Numbered from the stretch's first letter, positions 1-9,227 are shown. The stretch: 64,000 nt of DNA from Dysosmobacter segnis (GCF_014297285.1 NZ_JACOQI010000004.1:121758-185757), one strand, 5' to 3'. Numbers and translations are program-made. The notes: generated by a model not told the origin, from the letters alone.

Positions 1-1124
1 GGATGGAAGTGCATGACCACGCGGACATCGTCCTTGCCGTTCTTGTCCTGACCCACAACTTCCTCGTCATAAGCGTCGCACAAAACGGCCAGAACACTGC
101 GCTCCACGCCCAGAGAGGGCTCGATGACATAGGGGATATATTCCACCATGTCCTTGCCCTCGCCCTCGCGGTAGACCATCTTCTGACCGCTGGTATTCTG
201 ATGCTGGGTCAGGTCATAGTCAGTACGGTCGGCTACGCCCCACAGCTCGCCCCAGCCGAAGGGGAACAGGAACTCGAAGTCCGTGGTAGCCTTGGAGTAG
301 AAGCACAGCTCCTCGGGATCATGGTCACGGAGACGCAGGTTCTCATCCTTCAGACCGATGGACAGCAGCCAGTTGTGGCAGAAGGTCCGCCAGTAGTTGA
401 ACCATTCCAGGTCGGTGCCGGGCTTGCAGAAGAACTCCAGCTCCATCTGCTCAAATTCCCGGACGCGGAAAATGAAGTTGCCCGGGGTGATCTCGTTGCG
501 GAAGGACTTGCCGATCTGGCCGATGCCGAAGGGCAGCTTCTTCCGGGTAGTGCGCTGGACGTTGTTGAAGTTCACGAAAATGCCCTGAGCGGTCTCGGGA
601 CGGAGGTAGACAGTATTCTTGGCGTCCTCAGTGACGCCCTGAAAGGTCTTGAACATCAGGTTGAACTGACGGATGTCGGTGAAGTTGTGCTTGCCGCAGG
701 TGGGGCAGGGAATGTTGTGCTCTTCAATGAAGTCCTTCATCTCGGCCTGAGAGAAAGCGTCCACTGGCTTGGGCAGTTCAAAGCCGGTCTCGGCGCACCA
801 GTCCTCGATCAGCTTATCGGCGCGGAAGCGCTCGTGACACTCGCGGCAGTCCATCAGGGGATCGGAGAAGCCGCTGAGGTGACCGCTGGCCACCCAGGTC
901 TGGGGGTTCATGAGGATGGCGGCGTCCAGACCCACGTTATAGGGGTTCTCCTGAACGAATTTCTTCCACCAGGCGTTCTTGATGTTCTTCTTCAGCTCTG
1001 CGCCAAGAGGGCCGTAGTCCCAAGTGTTTGCAAGGCCGCCATAGATCTCGCTGCCGGGGAACACGAAGCCCCGGTTTTTGCACAGGGCAACGATTTTGTC
1101 CATGGTCTTTTCAGTGTTTTTCAT
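1..1124 (-). CDS. glyS: Glycine--tRNA ligase, dimeric GlyQS type (C-terminus beyond window)
   Basis: This enzyme charges tRNA-Gly with glycine in the cytoplasm. The first 374 residues are visible, starting [20 protein letters not shown], and the gene runs off the left edge of the window. Seen: class II synthetase motif 2 around the stretch [20 protein letters not shown], the zinc-type pair CRECHE..CPTCGK, and the motif [12 protein letters not shown]. These belong to the single-chain alpha2 GlyRS of Firmicutes, archaea and eukaryotes rather than the alpha2beta2 form. The ATG at 1122-1124 has the Shine-Dalgarno GGAGAGGAAA just upstream. A T-box leader lies 130-370 bases upstream, so expression should respond to uncharged tRNA-Gly. 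Confidence 0.96.
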   Translation of the reverse strand, partial: MKNTEKTMDKIVALCKNRGFVFPGSEIYGGLANTWDYGPLGAELKKNIKNAWWKKFVQENPYNVGLDAAILMNPQTWVASGHLSGFSDPLMDCRECHERFRADKLIEDWCAETGFELPKPVDAFSQAEMKDFIEEHNIPCPTCGKHNFTDIRQFNLMFKTFQGVTEDAKNTVYLRPETAQGIFVNFNNVQRTTRKKLPFGIGQIGKSFRNEITPGNFIFRVREFEQMELEFFCKPGTDLEWFNYWRTFCHNWLLSIGLKDENLRLRDHDPEELCFYSKATTDFEFLFPFGWGELWGVADRTDYDLTQHQNTSGQKMVYREGEGKDMVEYIPYVIEPSLGVERSVLAVLCDAYDEEVVGQDKNGKDDVRVVMHFH

Positions 1125-1253
1125 GGTTTCCTCTCCTTTTTGTTTGGTGGCTCAGAGCAATTTCAAAATTGCATGCACGCAATTCTGATGCCACGCGTCC
1201 CGGCTGCCGTGTCTGCGGCGAGGGGCGCGGCTCAACTCATGCGTTTTTGCGCA

Positions 1254-1493
1254 GCAAAAAACGCCCTGAGCCTATTTTAGTAGGCTCAGGGCGAACATAA
1301 TGTCCGTGGTTCCACCTGAATTCCCCGTTGGAAGCGGGGCACTTCGTTCCCGGTAACGGCGGGGTCCGGCGAAGCATTTCCGCTCCGCGGCTCCAGGGCG
1401 CCATCCGATGCTTTCCGGAGGAGCTTGCACCAACCGCTCCTTCTCTGAAACCGGATCCAGCAGGACTTCCCTGTCACAGCCTTTCACCCGGTC
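1254..1493 (-). promoter_or_regulatory. T-box riboswitch leader of glyS
   Basis: On the minus strand the conserved antiterminator motif TGGAACCACGG (1304-1314) lies just before a 13-bp GC-rich hairpin (1262-1274 with 1281-1293) followed by a U-run, the usual T-box antiterminator/terminator layout. Upstream is the signature GGTTGGTGCAAGCTCC. Position before glyS implies sensing of uncharged tRNA-Gly. The leader is short, about 240 nt from promoter to terminator; I could not place the specifier codon with certainty. Confidence 0.88.
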
Positions 1494-1522
1494 ACTGTAT
1501 CACGGTTTTTGAACATTGTCAA
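1494..1522 (-). promoter_or_regulatory. Sigma-A promoter of the glyS T-box transcript
   Basis: TTGACA (1517-1522) and TACAGT (1494-1499) on the minus strand are separated by exactly 17 bases and place the transcription start directly before the T-box leader. Confidence 0.8.
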
Positions 1523-1604
1523 GGCAAACAGCGGAAAACGGCCGTTTTTTCATTGAGTTTCTGAAAAAACTCACCGACTTTTTCACAATGTTGAAAGAAA
1601 TCCG

Positions 1605-1643
1605 GAAAAATAGGACAACGCTCCGCCTGAAAGACGGAGCGTT
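1605..1643 (-). terminator. Terminator after khpB
   Basis: Inverted repeat AACGCTCCG (1617-1625) with CGGAGCGTT (1635-1643), followed on the minus strand by a short T-rich run. It closes the rpmH-to-khpB transcription unit. Confidence 0.7.
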
Positions 1644-1651
1644 GGTTCGGT

Positions 1652-2485
1652 TTACTTTTTCTCCCGATCGTAGGCCACGATGACCCGACGATTGGGGTCC
1701 ACACCCGTGGAATAGGTGGTGACACCGGGAACCTCCTGCAAAGCCGTGTGGATCACATGGCGCTCGTAGGCGTTCATAGGCTCCAGGGTAACGCTGCGGC
1801 GATACTTGACCACCTTGCCCGCCACCTTGTTGGCCAGACGCTCCAGGCTCTGTTCCCGCTTGGCCCGGTAATTCTCGGCGTCCAGTTGGACACGGACCCG
1901 GCTGCCGGTGCGGTTGACGGAGTAGCTGGTGAGCTGTTGGATGGCGTCCAGAGTCTCGCCCCGGCGGCCGATGATGGCGCCAAGGCCCTGACCTTCCAGG
2001 AACACCTTGTAGCGGCCCTTTTCAGGGAGATACACCTTGACCTCTGCCTGAACCTCCATCTGCTGAAGGAGGCCGGAAAGGAACTTGCGGATCTCCTGAG
2101 CCCGCTCGTCGTTCACTTCCTCGCCCAGATCCTCCGGGACCTTGACGGTCTGTGCTTCCTCGGTCTTGGGAGCGGACTCCTTTTTGACCGGCTCTTCCCG
2201 GCGCTGAGGCTTTTCGGCGGGCTTCTTTTCCGTCCGGGGCTTCTCGGCCTTGGGCTTGTCCTCCCGGACCTTTTCCGCCTTGGGCTGGGCGGGAGCGGCA
2301 GGCTCCTCGTCCTCACCGTAGCTGACCCGGACTTTGGCAGGGCAGCTGCCAAGACCTAGGAAACCGGCCTTTGCCCGCTCCAGGATCTCTACAGATACAT
2401 CGTCCCGGTCCAGCTTCAGCTGCTCCAGAGCACGGTTAATAGCTTCTTCTTCCGTTTTGCCCGTTACATCAATAAACTGTCTCAT
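1652..2485 (-). CDS. khpB: KhpB/Jag RNA-binding protein
   Basis: An RNA-binding protein that in Firmicutes partners with KhpA and influences cell elongation and sporulation. The 277 residues show the Jag N-terminal domain (about 1-55, with KAGFLGLGS), a long Lys/Glu/Pro-rich linker (about 58-125), a KH domain with the GRRG loop at 173-176, and a C-terminal R3H domain (RHVIHTAL at 242-249). It follows yidC by 12 bases, the standard order at Firmicute origins. Start ATG at 2483-2485. Confidence 0.95.
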   Translation of the reverse strand: MRQFIDVTGKTEEEAINRALEQLKLDRDDVSVEILERAKAGFLGLGSCPAKVRVSYGEDEEPAAPAQPKAEKVREDKPKAEKPRTEKKPAEKPQRREEPVKKESAPKTEEAQTVKVPEDLGEEVNDERAQEIRKFLSGLLQQMEVQAEVKVYLPEKGRYKVFLEGQGLGAIIGRRGETLDAIQQLTSYSVNRTGSRVRVQLDAENYRAKREQSLERLANKVAGKVVKYRRSVTLEPMNAYERHVIHTALQEVPGVTTYSTGVDPNRRVIVAYDREKK

Positions 2486-2497
2486 AACGGCTCCTCA

Positions 2498-3652
2498 TTA
2501 TGTTTCGTCATAGCGGTCCGCCTTATAAGCACGGCCACGGGCATAGGGGCGGTCACCCACCCGGCCAGCCTCGGTGGTGCTGGTAGCGGCCTTGGCGGCT
2601 TTGGCGGCCTTGGCAGCCTGAGCAGCCTGCTGCTTTTCACGCAGAGTCTGCTTCTTCTGCTCCTCCTGCTGTCTCTGCCGCTCCTGGATGCGAGCCTCTT
2701 CCATACGCTTCTGGCGGTCAGCCTGGCGGGCCTGGAAACGGGCTTCCTCTTCCGCCTCCATCTTGGCGGAGAGAGTCTTATTCAGAACGGCCTCCTGAAT
2801 CAGAGAGAACACACTCTGGGCGATCCAGTACACGCCCAGTGCGGCAGGCATGACGAAGGCGATGTAGACGCTGAACAGAGGCATCATATACATCATGGAC
2901 TTCATGGATGCGCCGCCGGCAGCGTCCGCCTGAGGCTGGGTCTTCATGGTGAGCTTGCTGAACACAAACTGAGAAAGACCGGCCAGAATGGGGATCAGGA
3001 TCACGCCGATCACGGCCCAGGTGAAGGTGAAGCTCTTGACATACTCCCAGGGAGTAGCGGTCAGGTCCAGACCCAGGAACTTATAGTTCACGTTGAACCA
3101 GCCATCCGGCGTGGAAAGGCCCATTTCCTGCACAGCTTTGACCAGGTTGATCTGGCCGTAGGCGGAAAGCTGGGTAATACCGTTTTTCACGATGGCGGCA
3201 CCGGCCTTATCCAACTGGACGATATTAGCCATGTTGACGCCGGCGTTGGTAGCAGTTTGGATCAAAGTCTCCACCGCGGATTCCGGCAGCATCATGAAAT
3301 GGGTGATAGGCTGGCGGATGATGGAGTACAGAGCAATCAGGATGGGAAAGGGCAAAAAGCTCCAGAGGCAGCCGCTCATGGGATTGACGCCTTCCTCTTC
3401 GTAGAGCTTCTGCATTTCCTCTTGGAGCTTGGCCTGGTTTTTGGCATAGCGCTTCTGTAACTCCTGCATCTGACCGCTGACGCGGCTCATGCGCATCATG
3501 CTCTTCTTGGACTTCATCTGGAAGGGCAGCATGATGAGCTTGATGACCAGAGTAAACAGGATCAGAGCCACACCGTAGGAGTTCGTCAGGTTATAGAACA
3601 GACGAACCAGCCAGGCAAAGGGTACGCAAATGTAGTAGCCAATGGTGGACAT
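2498..3652 (-). CDS. yidC: YidC/OxaA membrane protein insertase
   Basis: Inserts and folds membrane proteins, alone or with SecYEG. The 384 residues contain the YidC core: a first membrane segment near the N-terminus (YNLTNSYGVALILFTLVIKL), the amphipathic hairpin with the basic stretch QMKSKKSMMRMSRV, and later membrane segments (FTWAVIGVILIPILAGLSQF; YIAFVMPAALGVYWIAQSVF). There is no N-terminal lipoprotein Cys, unlike Bacillus SpoIIIJ. The last 80 or so residues are a highly charged Arg/Gln/Lys/Ala tail, as in YidC types that touch ribosomes (inference). It lies between yidD and khpB. Confidence 0.96.
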   Translation of the reverse strand: MSTIGYYICVPFAWLVRLFYNLTNSYGVALILFTLVIKLIMLPFQMKSKKSMMRMSRVSGQMQELQKRYAKNQAKLQEEMQKLYEEEGVNPMSGCLWSFLPFPILIALYSIIRQPITHFMMLPESAVETLIQTATNAGVNMANIVQLDKAGAAIVKNGITQLSAYGQINLVKAVQEMGLSTPDGWFNVNYKFLGLDLTATPWEYVKSFTFTWAVIGVILIPILAGLSQFVFSKLTMKTQPQADAAGGASMKSMMYMMPLFSVYIAFVMPAALGVYWIAQSVFSLIQEAVLNKTLSAKMEAEEEARFQARQADRQKRMEEARIQERQRQQEEQKKQTLREKQQAAQAAKAAKAAKAATSTTEAGRVGDRPYARGRAYKADRYDET

Positions 3653-3681
3653 TCTTGTCTTTCCTCCGATATTCTTTTGAA

Positions 3682-3891
3682 TCAGGGAACGGGGTCGTAA
3701 CCGCCTTTGTGGAAGGGATTACAGCGCAGGATCCGGCGGAAAGCCATCCAGCCGCCCTTTAGGGCGCCGTATTTTTCAATGGCTTCCAGCGCGTATTGAG
3801 AACAGGTAGGGGTATAGCGGCAGCAGGGCGGCCGAAACGGAGAAATAGCCCGACGGTAAAACCGTACCAAAGCCAAAAGAACCCGCTTCAT
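3682..3891 (-). CDS. yidD: Membrane protein insertion efficiency factor YidD
   Basis: A 69-residue peripheral membrane protein that assists YidC insertion. Diagnostic motif seen: [21 protein letters not shown], followed by [25 protein letters not shown] chose the ATG at 3889-3891 ([17 protein letters not shown]) over a longer in-frame start because it matches family length and overlaps the rnpA stop as ATGA, which suggests translational coupling. Confidence 0.95.
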   Translation of the reverse strand: MKRVLLALVRFYRRAISPFRPPCCRYTPTCSQYALEAIEKYGALKGGWMAFRRILRCNPFHKGGYDPVP

Positions 3892-4232
3892 ACGGGCTCC
3901 TTCATCAGATCTACCTTCCGGCACAGACGGCGGAACTGTTTTTGCAGCTCCGGCCAAGGGGCCGTGGCAGTTCTGCTCCGGGCAACCAGAATAATATCAT
4001 ATCCCGTTTTCAGCTGGGGCTTTTCCAGACGGTAGACCTCCCGGAGACGGCGGCGGCAGCGGTTGCGCACCACGGCATGTCCCAGCTTTGTAGAGGACAC
4101 CAGCCCCAGACGGTTCCGGCCCAGACGGTTTTTCCGGCAGTACAGCACCATGACGGGACTGACAGCCGAAACGCCCTTCTGATAGGTTCTCCGAAATTCA
4201 TAATTCTCTTTCAGCGTGACCGCTGCTTTCAT
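3888..4232 (-). CDS. rnpA: Ribonuclease P protein component
   Basis: Protein subunit that with RNase P RNA matures tRNA 5' ends. The 114 residues carry the family signature [15 protein letters not shown] and the N-terminal part [11 protein letters not shown]. It sits between rpmH and yidD with a 4-base overlap to yidD, as in most bacteria. The RNase P RNA gene itself is not in the window. Confidence 0.96.
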   Translation of the reverse strand: MKAAVTLKENYEFRRTYQKGVSAVSPVMVLYCRKNRLGRNRLGLVSSTKLGHAVVRNRCRRRLREVYRLEKPQLKTGYDIILVARSRTATAPWPELQKQFRRLCRKVDLMKEPV

Positions 4233-4358
4233 GACTCGTTCCCTGTCCTTTCACCCTGAACAAAGTTTCCTTGGATACAATTCCAGGGACGGAGGACGCT
4301 TGCAGTCCCACCGTCCCTAAAGGACATTGTTCAGGTGTCTCCCGCGCATGAGTCCTTC

Positions 4359-4499
4359 TTAGTAGCTCAGGCGGGCACGGCCCTTGGCGCGGCGGCGAGC
4401 CAGGACCTTGCGGCCGTTGGCGGTAGCCATTCTCTTGCGGAAGCCATGGACCTTCTGGCCGTGGAGCTTCTTGGGCTGATAGGTACGTTTCGTTGCCAT
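4359..4499 (-). CDS. rpmH: 50S ribosomal protein L34
   Basis: A 46-residue basic ribosomal protein: [20 protein letters not shown], then [20 protein letters not shown], ending RARLSY. The start at 4497-4499 has a strong AGGAGGTG upstream. It is the first gene of the minus-strand operon that points away from dnaA. Confidence 0.98.
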   Translation of the reverse strand: MATKRTYQPKKLHGQKVHGFRKRMATANGRKVLARRRAKGRARLSY

Positions 4500-4611
4500 G
4501 TTGAGACACCTCCTGTCAGATTTCCGTCCGCCTTGCGGCGGCATTTACTCGACACCCCCGGAGACCGGCGGCGCAGTAAGCATATCAGTGCGTACTTATG
4601 ACGCACGGATT

Positions 4612-4640
4612 AGTATACATACTTTTTCAAATTCTGTCAA
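4612..4640 (-). promoter_or_regulatory. Promoter of the rpmH-rnpA-yidD-yidC-khpB operon
   Basis: TTGACA (4635-4640) and TATACT (4612-4617) on the minus strand, 17-base spacing. The untranslated leader to rpmH is about 110 bases. Confidence 0.85.
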
Positions 4641-4796
4641 GAAAAAGTTGCAGATTCCGTGAAAAACATCCGGTTTTTTCTGTTTCCTGTACGTTTTGGC
4701 AGATATGGTGCTTTTTTTGTCGGAGATAACCACATTTTGTTTCCCGACAGCCCCTAAATTTTTGAACTTTATTATTTAGTATATGTGTAATTTCTG

Positions 4797-4825
4797 TTGC
4801 CTGAACGTTCTGTTTTTGATATAAT
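4797..4825 (+). promoter_or_regulatory. Promoter of dnaA
   Basis: TTGCCT (4797-4802) and a perfect TATAAT (4820-4825) with 17-base spacing, about 45 bases before the dnaA start. The 370-base gap between rpmH and dnaA holds the two divergent promoters; I see only one weak DnaA-box-like sequence in it (4726-4734), which I do not call. Confidence 0.75.
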
Positions 4826-4872
4826 GTAACTCGGTATGATTTTGTCTTTTATAACAAGAGAGGTGTTCTGAT

Positions 4873-6189
4873 TTGAATTCTGTCGCTGATGTGTGGACCA
4901 ACGTCCTCCAGCAGCTCAAGAAGGATCTCTCGGAGACGACCATCACCACCTGGTTCGATGAACTGACGGCGGTGGACATCCGGGAAAATACCTTCTATCT
5001 GCACTGTCCCAACGACTTTAAAAAACGATACATCGAATCCCTGTTTATCAAAAACATCAAAGCCGCCCTTCAGGATCTCTTCTCCATGGAGTTTGAAGTG
5101 AAGATCCTGGACGAAGCGGGACTTCTGGAATTTCAGGGCGGCGCGCCCAAGAAAAACAGCGATCGCTTCACCTACGAGGATTTCACGTTTGAGACCTTCG
5201 TGGTAGGTCCCAGCAATAAGCTGGCCTACGCCGCCTCTATGGCGGTGGCGGAGCATCCCGCCCAGAACTACAACCCCTTGCTGATCTACGGCGATTCCGG
5301 TCTGGGCAAGACCCACTTGCTGTACGCCATCGCCAACGTGATCCGGCAGAATGATCCGGCTGCTAAAATCGTCTACATCAAGGGCGATGACTTCATCAAT
5401 GAGTTCATTGAGCTGATTCGGGCAGGCCGTGGCAGCGACTTCCGGGCCAAGTACCGGGAGGCAGACCTTCTGCTGGTGGACGACGTGCAGTTCGTGGCCG
5501 GCAAGGAACAGGTCCAGAATGAATTCTTCCATACCTTCAATAACCTGTACGAATCCGGTAAGCAGATCGTTCTGACCTCGGACCGTCCCCCCTCTGAGAT
5601 GACGCTGCTGGATGACCGGCTGCGGACCCGGTTTGAATGGGGCCTGCTGGCGGACGTGACGCCGCCAGACTTTGAGACCCGTCTTGCCATCGTAAAAAAT
5701 AAGGCGGCGGCGCTGGGTATGGAGCTTCCCGATAAGATCGCCAGCTACATTGCTGAAAATGTCACTGCCAACGTCCGACAGCTGGAGGGCACCGTCAATA
5801 AAATCCTGGCTTACAAGGATCTGCTGGGCAGCGAAGCCGACGAGGCCACGGTCACCCGTGCCATGCAGGACATTCTGAAAAAGAGCAACGAGTATATTCC
5901 CACGCCGGACAACATCCTGGACTACATCAGCAAGTATTACGGGATCGAAAAAGAGATCATCTGCGGTCAGCAGCGGGTCAAGGATGCCGTGGCTGCCCGC
6001 CAGATCGCCATGTACCTCATTCGCGGCATGACCAATCTGCCTGTGGTGGAGATCGGCAAGGTCTTTGACAACCGGGATCACTCCACGGTGCTCTACTCTC
6101 TCAAGCAGGTAGAAAAGCAGATGAAAAAAGACCCCGCTTTCGCCGAGACGGTGAAGGAGATCAAGACCAATATCAACAACCGCCATTGA
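4873..6189 (+). CDS. dnaA: Chromosomal replication initiator protein DnaA
   Basis: AAA+ ATPase that binds DnaA boxes and opens oriC. The 438 residues show domain I (1-85), a short linker, the AAA+ domain with Walker A GDSGLGKT (140-147) and Walker B LLLVDDVQF (DD 203-204), and domain IV with the box-binding signature DHSTVLYSLKQV starting at 402. The start codon is TTG at 4873-4875, with AGAGAGGTG upstream. Five DnaA boxes lie directly downstream. Confidence 0.98.
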   Translation: MNSVADVWTNVLQQLKKDLSETTITTWFDELTAVDIRENTFYLHCPNDFKKRYIESLFIKNIKAALQDLFSMEFEVKILDEAGLLEFQGGAPKKNSDRFTYEDFTFETFVVGPSNKLAYAASMAVAEHPAQNYNPLLIYGDSGLGKTHLLYAIANVIRQNDPAAKIVYIKGDDFINEFIELIRAGRGSDFRAKYREADLLLVDDVQFVAGKEQVQNEFFHTFNNLYESGKQIVLTSDRPPSEMTLLDDRLRTRFEWGLLADVTPPDFETRLAIVKNKAAALGMELPDKIASYIAENVTANVRQLEGTVNKILAYKDLLGSEADEATVTRAMQDILKKSNEYIPTPDNILDYISKYYGIEKEIICGQQRVKDAVAARQIAMYLIRGMTNLPVVEIGKVFDNRDHSTVLYSLKQVEKQMKKDPAFAETVKEIKTNINNRH

Positions 6190-6437
6190 CCGTATTTTTT
6201 CCACATTCACAAGGGAAAAAGAAAAACTGTAATGTGGAAAAAGAAAGTCCGTTTAAAACCGATTTTTTTCCACATCTTTTTTCCACAAGGGCGTGGAGGC
6301 TGTAAATATTGGGGTTGCAAGGGTTTTCCTACTTTTCCACATTTTTTTGCACTACTGTTACTTTCTTCTAAAAAATTTATTTTTTCTTTTTAAAAAGCGC
6401 TTTTATCCCTATTTGATACAGAAAGGAAGCGGCTCTC
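6190..6437. other. oriC: Replication origin oriC (dnaA-dnaN intergenic region)
   Basis: The 248-base gap holds five identical 9-mers TTTTCCACA: plus strand at 6197-6205, 6266-6274, 6279-6287 and 6333-6341, minus strand at 6233-6241. They are followed by an AT-rich stretch (about 6360-6405), the likely unwinding element. The sequence between the last box and the AT run (ACTACTGTTACTTTCTTC, about 6350-6370) loosely resembles DnaA-trio repeats. Gene orientation switches outward from this region on both sides. Confidence 0.92.
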
Positions 6438-7553
6438 ATGATTAAATTTTCCTGTGAAAAAGTTTTCCTCCAAAACGCGATTGCCGTCACCAGCCGGGCC
6501 GTTGCCCAGAAGAGCTCCATTCCGGCGCTGGAAGGTCTGTTGATCCACGCGGACCAGCAGTTGACCATCTCCGGCTACAACATGCAGACCGGTATTCGCA
6601 CCAACGTTTTCGCCAACGTTGTGGAAGGCGGCAACATCGTGCTGAACGCCCGGCTGTTTGGTGACATCATCCGCCGGATGCCCGATGATATGATCACCTT
6701 TACCGCTGATGAAAAAATGATGGTCCATGTCTCCTGCGGTGATGCGGATTTTGACATTCTGGGCTTGTCCGCTGCGGATTACCCGGATCTGCCGGAGGTT
6801 GAGGATGAATATGCCGTTTCCATGCAGCAGAAGGTGCTGCGGAGCATGATCGAGGAGGTGGCCTTTGCCGTCTCTACCAATGAAAGCCGCCCGGTCCATA
6901 CCGGCGCGCTCTTTGAGATCGCGGATATGAGCCTCAGCATGGTGGCCGTGGACGGCTTCCGTCTGGCTTTCCGCCGGGAGAAGCTGGAAAAGCTGGAGGG
7001 CGGCGCGTTTTCCTTCGTCTGTCCCGGCTCCGCCCTCAGTGAGGTCAAGAGTATTTGCGGAGATACGGAGGATCTGGTGACGGTGACGCTGGGCAAGCGG
7101 CATATCCTATTTGAAATTGGTGATACTCAGCTGATCTGCCGCCGTTTGGAGGGTGAGTTCCTGGATTATAAGAACGCCATCCCCCGGAAGAATCCCATTC
7201 AGATCGTGGCAGAGACCAAGGCACTCATCGAGAGCATCGACCGCGTGTCCGTGGTAATCTCCGACAAGCTGAAAAGCCCGGTGCGCTGCCTGTTTGACCA
7301 CGATAAGGTGATGCTGTCCGCCAAGACCGGCAACGGTGAGGCCAAGGACGTGTGCCGTGTCAGCGGCGACGGCGACAAGTTGGAGATCGGCTTCAATAAC
7401 CGGTATCTGATGGAGGCGCTGCGGTATGCCCCGGCGGACAAGGTGAAGATCGAGCTGAACACAGGGGTCTCCCCTGCCATTATCGTCCCTGTGGAGGGCG
7501 AGGAGAACTTCCTTTATATGGTATTGCCTGTACGGCTGAAGAGCGCGGAGTAA
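6438..7553 (+). CDS. dnaN: DNA polymerase III beta subunit (sliding clamp)
   Basis: Ring-forming processivity clamp. The 371 residues show the three-repeat beta-clamp pattern and the usual start (MIKFSCEKVFLQNAIAVTSR), with the conserved SRPVHTGALF near 150 and the C-terminal FLYMVLPVRL, the expected hydrophobic-cleft end. AAAGGAAG precedes the start. It directly follows oriC. Confidence 0.97.
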   Translation: MIKFSCEKVFLQNAIAVTSRAVAQKSSIPALEGLLIHADQQLTISGYNMQTGIRTNVFANVVEGGNIVLNARLFGDIIRRMPDDMITFTADEKMMVHVSCGDADFDILGLSAADYPDLPEVEDEYAVSMQQKVLRSMIEEVAFAVSTNESRPVHTGALFEIADMSLSMVAVDGFRLAFRREKLEKLEGGAFSFVCPGSALSEVKSICGDTEDLVTVTLGKRHILFEIGDTQLICRRLEGEFLDYKNAIPRKNPIQIVAETKALIESIDRVSVVISDKLKSPVRCLFDHDKVMLSAKTGNGEAKDVCRVSGDGDKLEIGFNNRYLMEALRYAPADKVKIELNTGVSPAIIVPVEGEENFLYMVLPVRLKSAE

Positions 7554-7565
7554 GGAGGTTCAGAA

Positions 7566-7760
7566 ATGAAAAGAATCATCTATTACGTATGGACGATTCT
7601 TGTACTTTTTTCTGTTGCTCTTGGTATTGTTGGCTGGGTCATGCAAAAGAATTACAATCCGGCAGGCGATACCATAGCGATCATCTCTGATGTGCTTATT
7701 TATGCTGCAGTTATTTTCTATATAGCATGGAAAATCATGGGAAAGAAGAAACCGTCATGA
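7566..7760 (+). CDS. Small two-segment membrane protein, unknown
   Basis: A 64-residue protein with two hydrophobic segments (about 5-26 and 39-57) and a basic C-terminus (KIMGKKKPS). It has a perfect TAAGGAGG right after dnaN and overlaps yaaA by ATGA, so it looks translated as part of the dnaN-recF operon. Its base composition is more AT-rich than its neighbours, and it is not a standard member of this operon. Function unknown. Confidence 0.6.
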   Translation: MKRIIYYVWTILVLFSVALGIVGWVMQKNYNPAGDTIAIISDVLIYAAVIFYIAWKIMGKKKPS

Positions 7761-7972
7761 AAACAATGACCATTACAACGGAATACATCAAGCTTCAGGA
7801 CCTTCTGAAGCTGGCCAACGCCGTGGAGACCGGGGGCGAGGCCAAGGAGTGCGTCCAGAGCGGCGAAGTACAGGTCAACGGCGAGGTGTGCACCATGCGG
7901 GGCAAGAAGATCCGCCCCGGAGACGTGGTAACCTTCCGGGGACAGGAATACGCAGCGGCCTATGCGGATTGA
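7757..7972 (+). CDS. yaaA: S4-domain RNA-binding protein YaaA/RlbA
   Basis: A 71-residue protein made almost entirely of one S4-like domain ([20 protein letters not shown], then [19 protein letters not shown]). It usually lies between dnaN and recF in Firmicutes, as here. The start at 7757 ([14 protein letters not shown]) overlaps the stop of the upstream small gene as ATGA; its end overlaps the recF start by 11 bases. Confidence 0.9.
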   Translation: MKTMTITTEYIKLQDLLKLANAVETGGEAKECVQSGEVQVNGEVCTMRGKKIRPGDVVTFRGQEYAAAYAD

Positions 7973-9062
7973 CGGGTTAAGCCTGGATTTTTTCCGTAAT
8001 TACGTTCATTTAGACGCTGCGTTTGACCCGAATATCAATGTGATCTACGGTGACAACGCCCAGGGAAAGACGAATCTGCTGGAGGCGGTGGCCTATCTCT
8101 CCGGCGTCAGCCATCGGGCCAGATATGACCGGGAGCTGATCCAATTCGGCGTGGATCACGCCTTTTTGAAGGGGCATGTGTTTGCACGGGAGAGGGATTT
8201 TCTGCTGGAGGCGGAGCTGCACCGGGGGGCGCGGCGGGTGCTGCGGTCTAACGGCGTCAAGCTGAAAAACGGCGGCGAGCTGTCTGGTATTTTTCAAAGT
8301 GTGCTGTTCTGCCCGGAGGACCTGTATCTGATCCGGGAAGGAGCCGCCGCCCGGCGGGGCTTTCTGGATGACTGCATCTGCCAGCTTCGGCCCCGGTACG
8401 CGCAAGCACTTGCGGAGTATAAGCGGCTTCACGAGCACAAGATCCGCATTTTGCGGGACAGCGAGGAAAAGCCCTCCCTGCTGGACGCACTGGATGAGTT
8501 TTCCATGAGCATGGCCAAGGCAGGAGCGCTGCTGATCCATTACCGGGCGCACTTTATCAAGCGGCTGTGTCAGGCGGCCCCGGCCATTCACGGAGATTTT
8601 TCCGGCGGCCGGGAACGGCTTACCTTACGTTATGAAACGGTATCTACGGTGACGGACCCGGAGGCGGGACCGCAGGTGATCTTCCAGCAGCTTTTACAGC
8701 ATCAGGAGGAGCACCGGGCGGCGGAGATCGCCAGCCGGCAATGTCTGTCCGGCCCTCATAAGGATGACCTGCTGGTGGAGATCGACGAAAAGGCCGCAAA
8801 AAGCTACGCCTCACAGGGCCAGACCCGGACGGCGGCTCTCTCATTGAAGCTGGCGGCCCGGGAGATCTTTCAGCAGGACACCGGGGAGTATCCGGTGCTG
8901 CTGCTGGACGATGTGCTCTCGGAACTGGACCCCCGGCGGCAGGAATTTGTTCTCAACCGCATCCGGGGCGGGCAGGTGTTTATCACCTGCTGCGAGGACG
9001 ACCGGCTGCCGCAGCTGTTGGGAGGAAGGATCTTCCATGTCAAAAATGGCACTGTGCGGTGA
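7962..9062 (+). CDS. recF: DNA replication and repair protein RecF
   Basis: SMC-like ATPase that loads RecA at gaps. The 366 residues show Walker A GDNAQGKT (30-37), the signature LSGPHKDDL, and Walker [12 protein letters not shown]. The gene ends with two consecutive stops (TGA TGA, 9060-9065). Its last 81 coding bases are repeated 156 bases downstream (9138-9218) with three differences, all synonymous. See the repeat entry and findings. Confidence 0.96.
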   Translation: MRIDGLSLDFFRNYVHLDAAFDPNINVIYGDNAQGKTNLLEAVAYLSGVSHRARYDRELIQFGVDHAFLKGHVFARERDFLLEAELHRGARRVLRSNGVKLKNGGELSGIFQSVLFCPEDLYLIREGAAARRGFLDDCICQLRPRYAQALAEYKRLHEHKIRILRDSEEKPSLLDALDEFSMSMAKAGALLIHYRAHFIKRLCQAAPAIHGDFSGGRERLTLRYETVSTVTDPEAGPQVIFQQLLQHQEEHRAAEIASRQCLSGPHKDDLLVEIDEKAAKSYASQGQTRTAALSLKLAAREIFQQDTGEYPVLLLDDVLSELDPRRQEFVLNRIRGGQVFITCCEDDRLPQLLGGRIFHVKNGTVR

Positions 9063-9227
9063 TGAATACCGCGACGGAGCGCAGCGAACGGAGCCGCGCG
9101 TCAGCGCGTTTTGAAATACCGCGCCGTTACGCGGCGCATCACCTGCTGCGAGGACGACCGGCTGCCGCAACTGTTGGGGGGAAGAATCTTCCATGTCAAA
9201 AATGGCACTGTGCGGTGATGGATGCCG
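8982..9227 (+). repeat. Duplicated 3' end of recF around a GC-rich spacer
   Basis: Copy 1 is 8982-9071 (end of recF and a few bases beyond) and copy 2 is 9138-9227. They align without gaps with about five substitutions in 90 bases. The 66-base spacer (9072-9137) is rich in short palindromes (for example GCGCCGTTACGCGGCGC). The offset, 156 bases, is a multiple of three, and the recF frame stays open from the double stop through the second copy to a matching TGA. The rest of the gap to 9296 holds no further gene. Confidence 0.9.

Noticed and set aside
3..1280. Long plus-strand open frame over glyS
   Set aside because: It is the complementary-frame shadow of glyS, whose minus-strand translation is a clear synthetase with T-box and ribosome site.
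4726..4734. ATAACCACA as a DnaA box upstream of dnaA
   Set aside because: Two mismatches to the box and no cluster around it.
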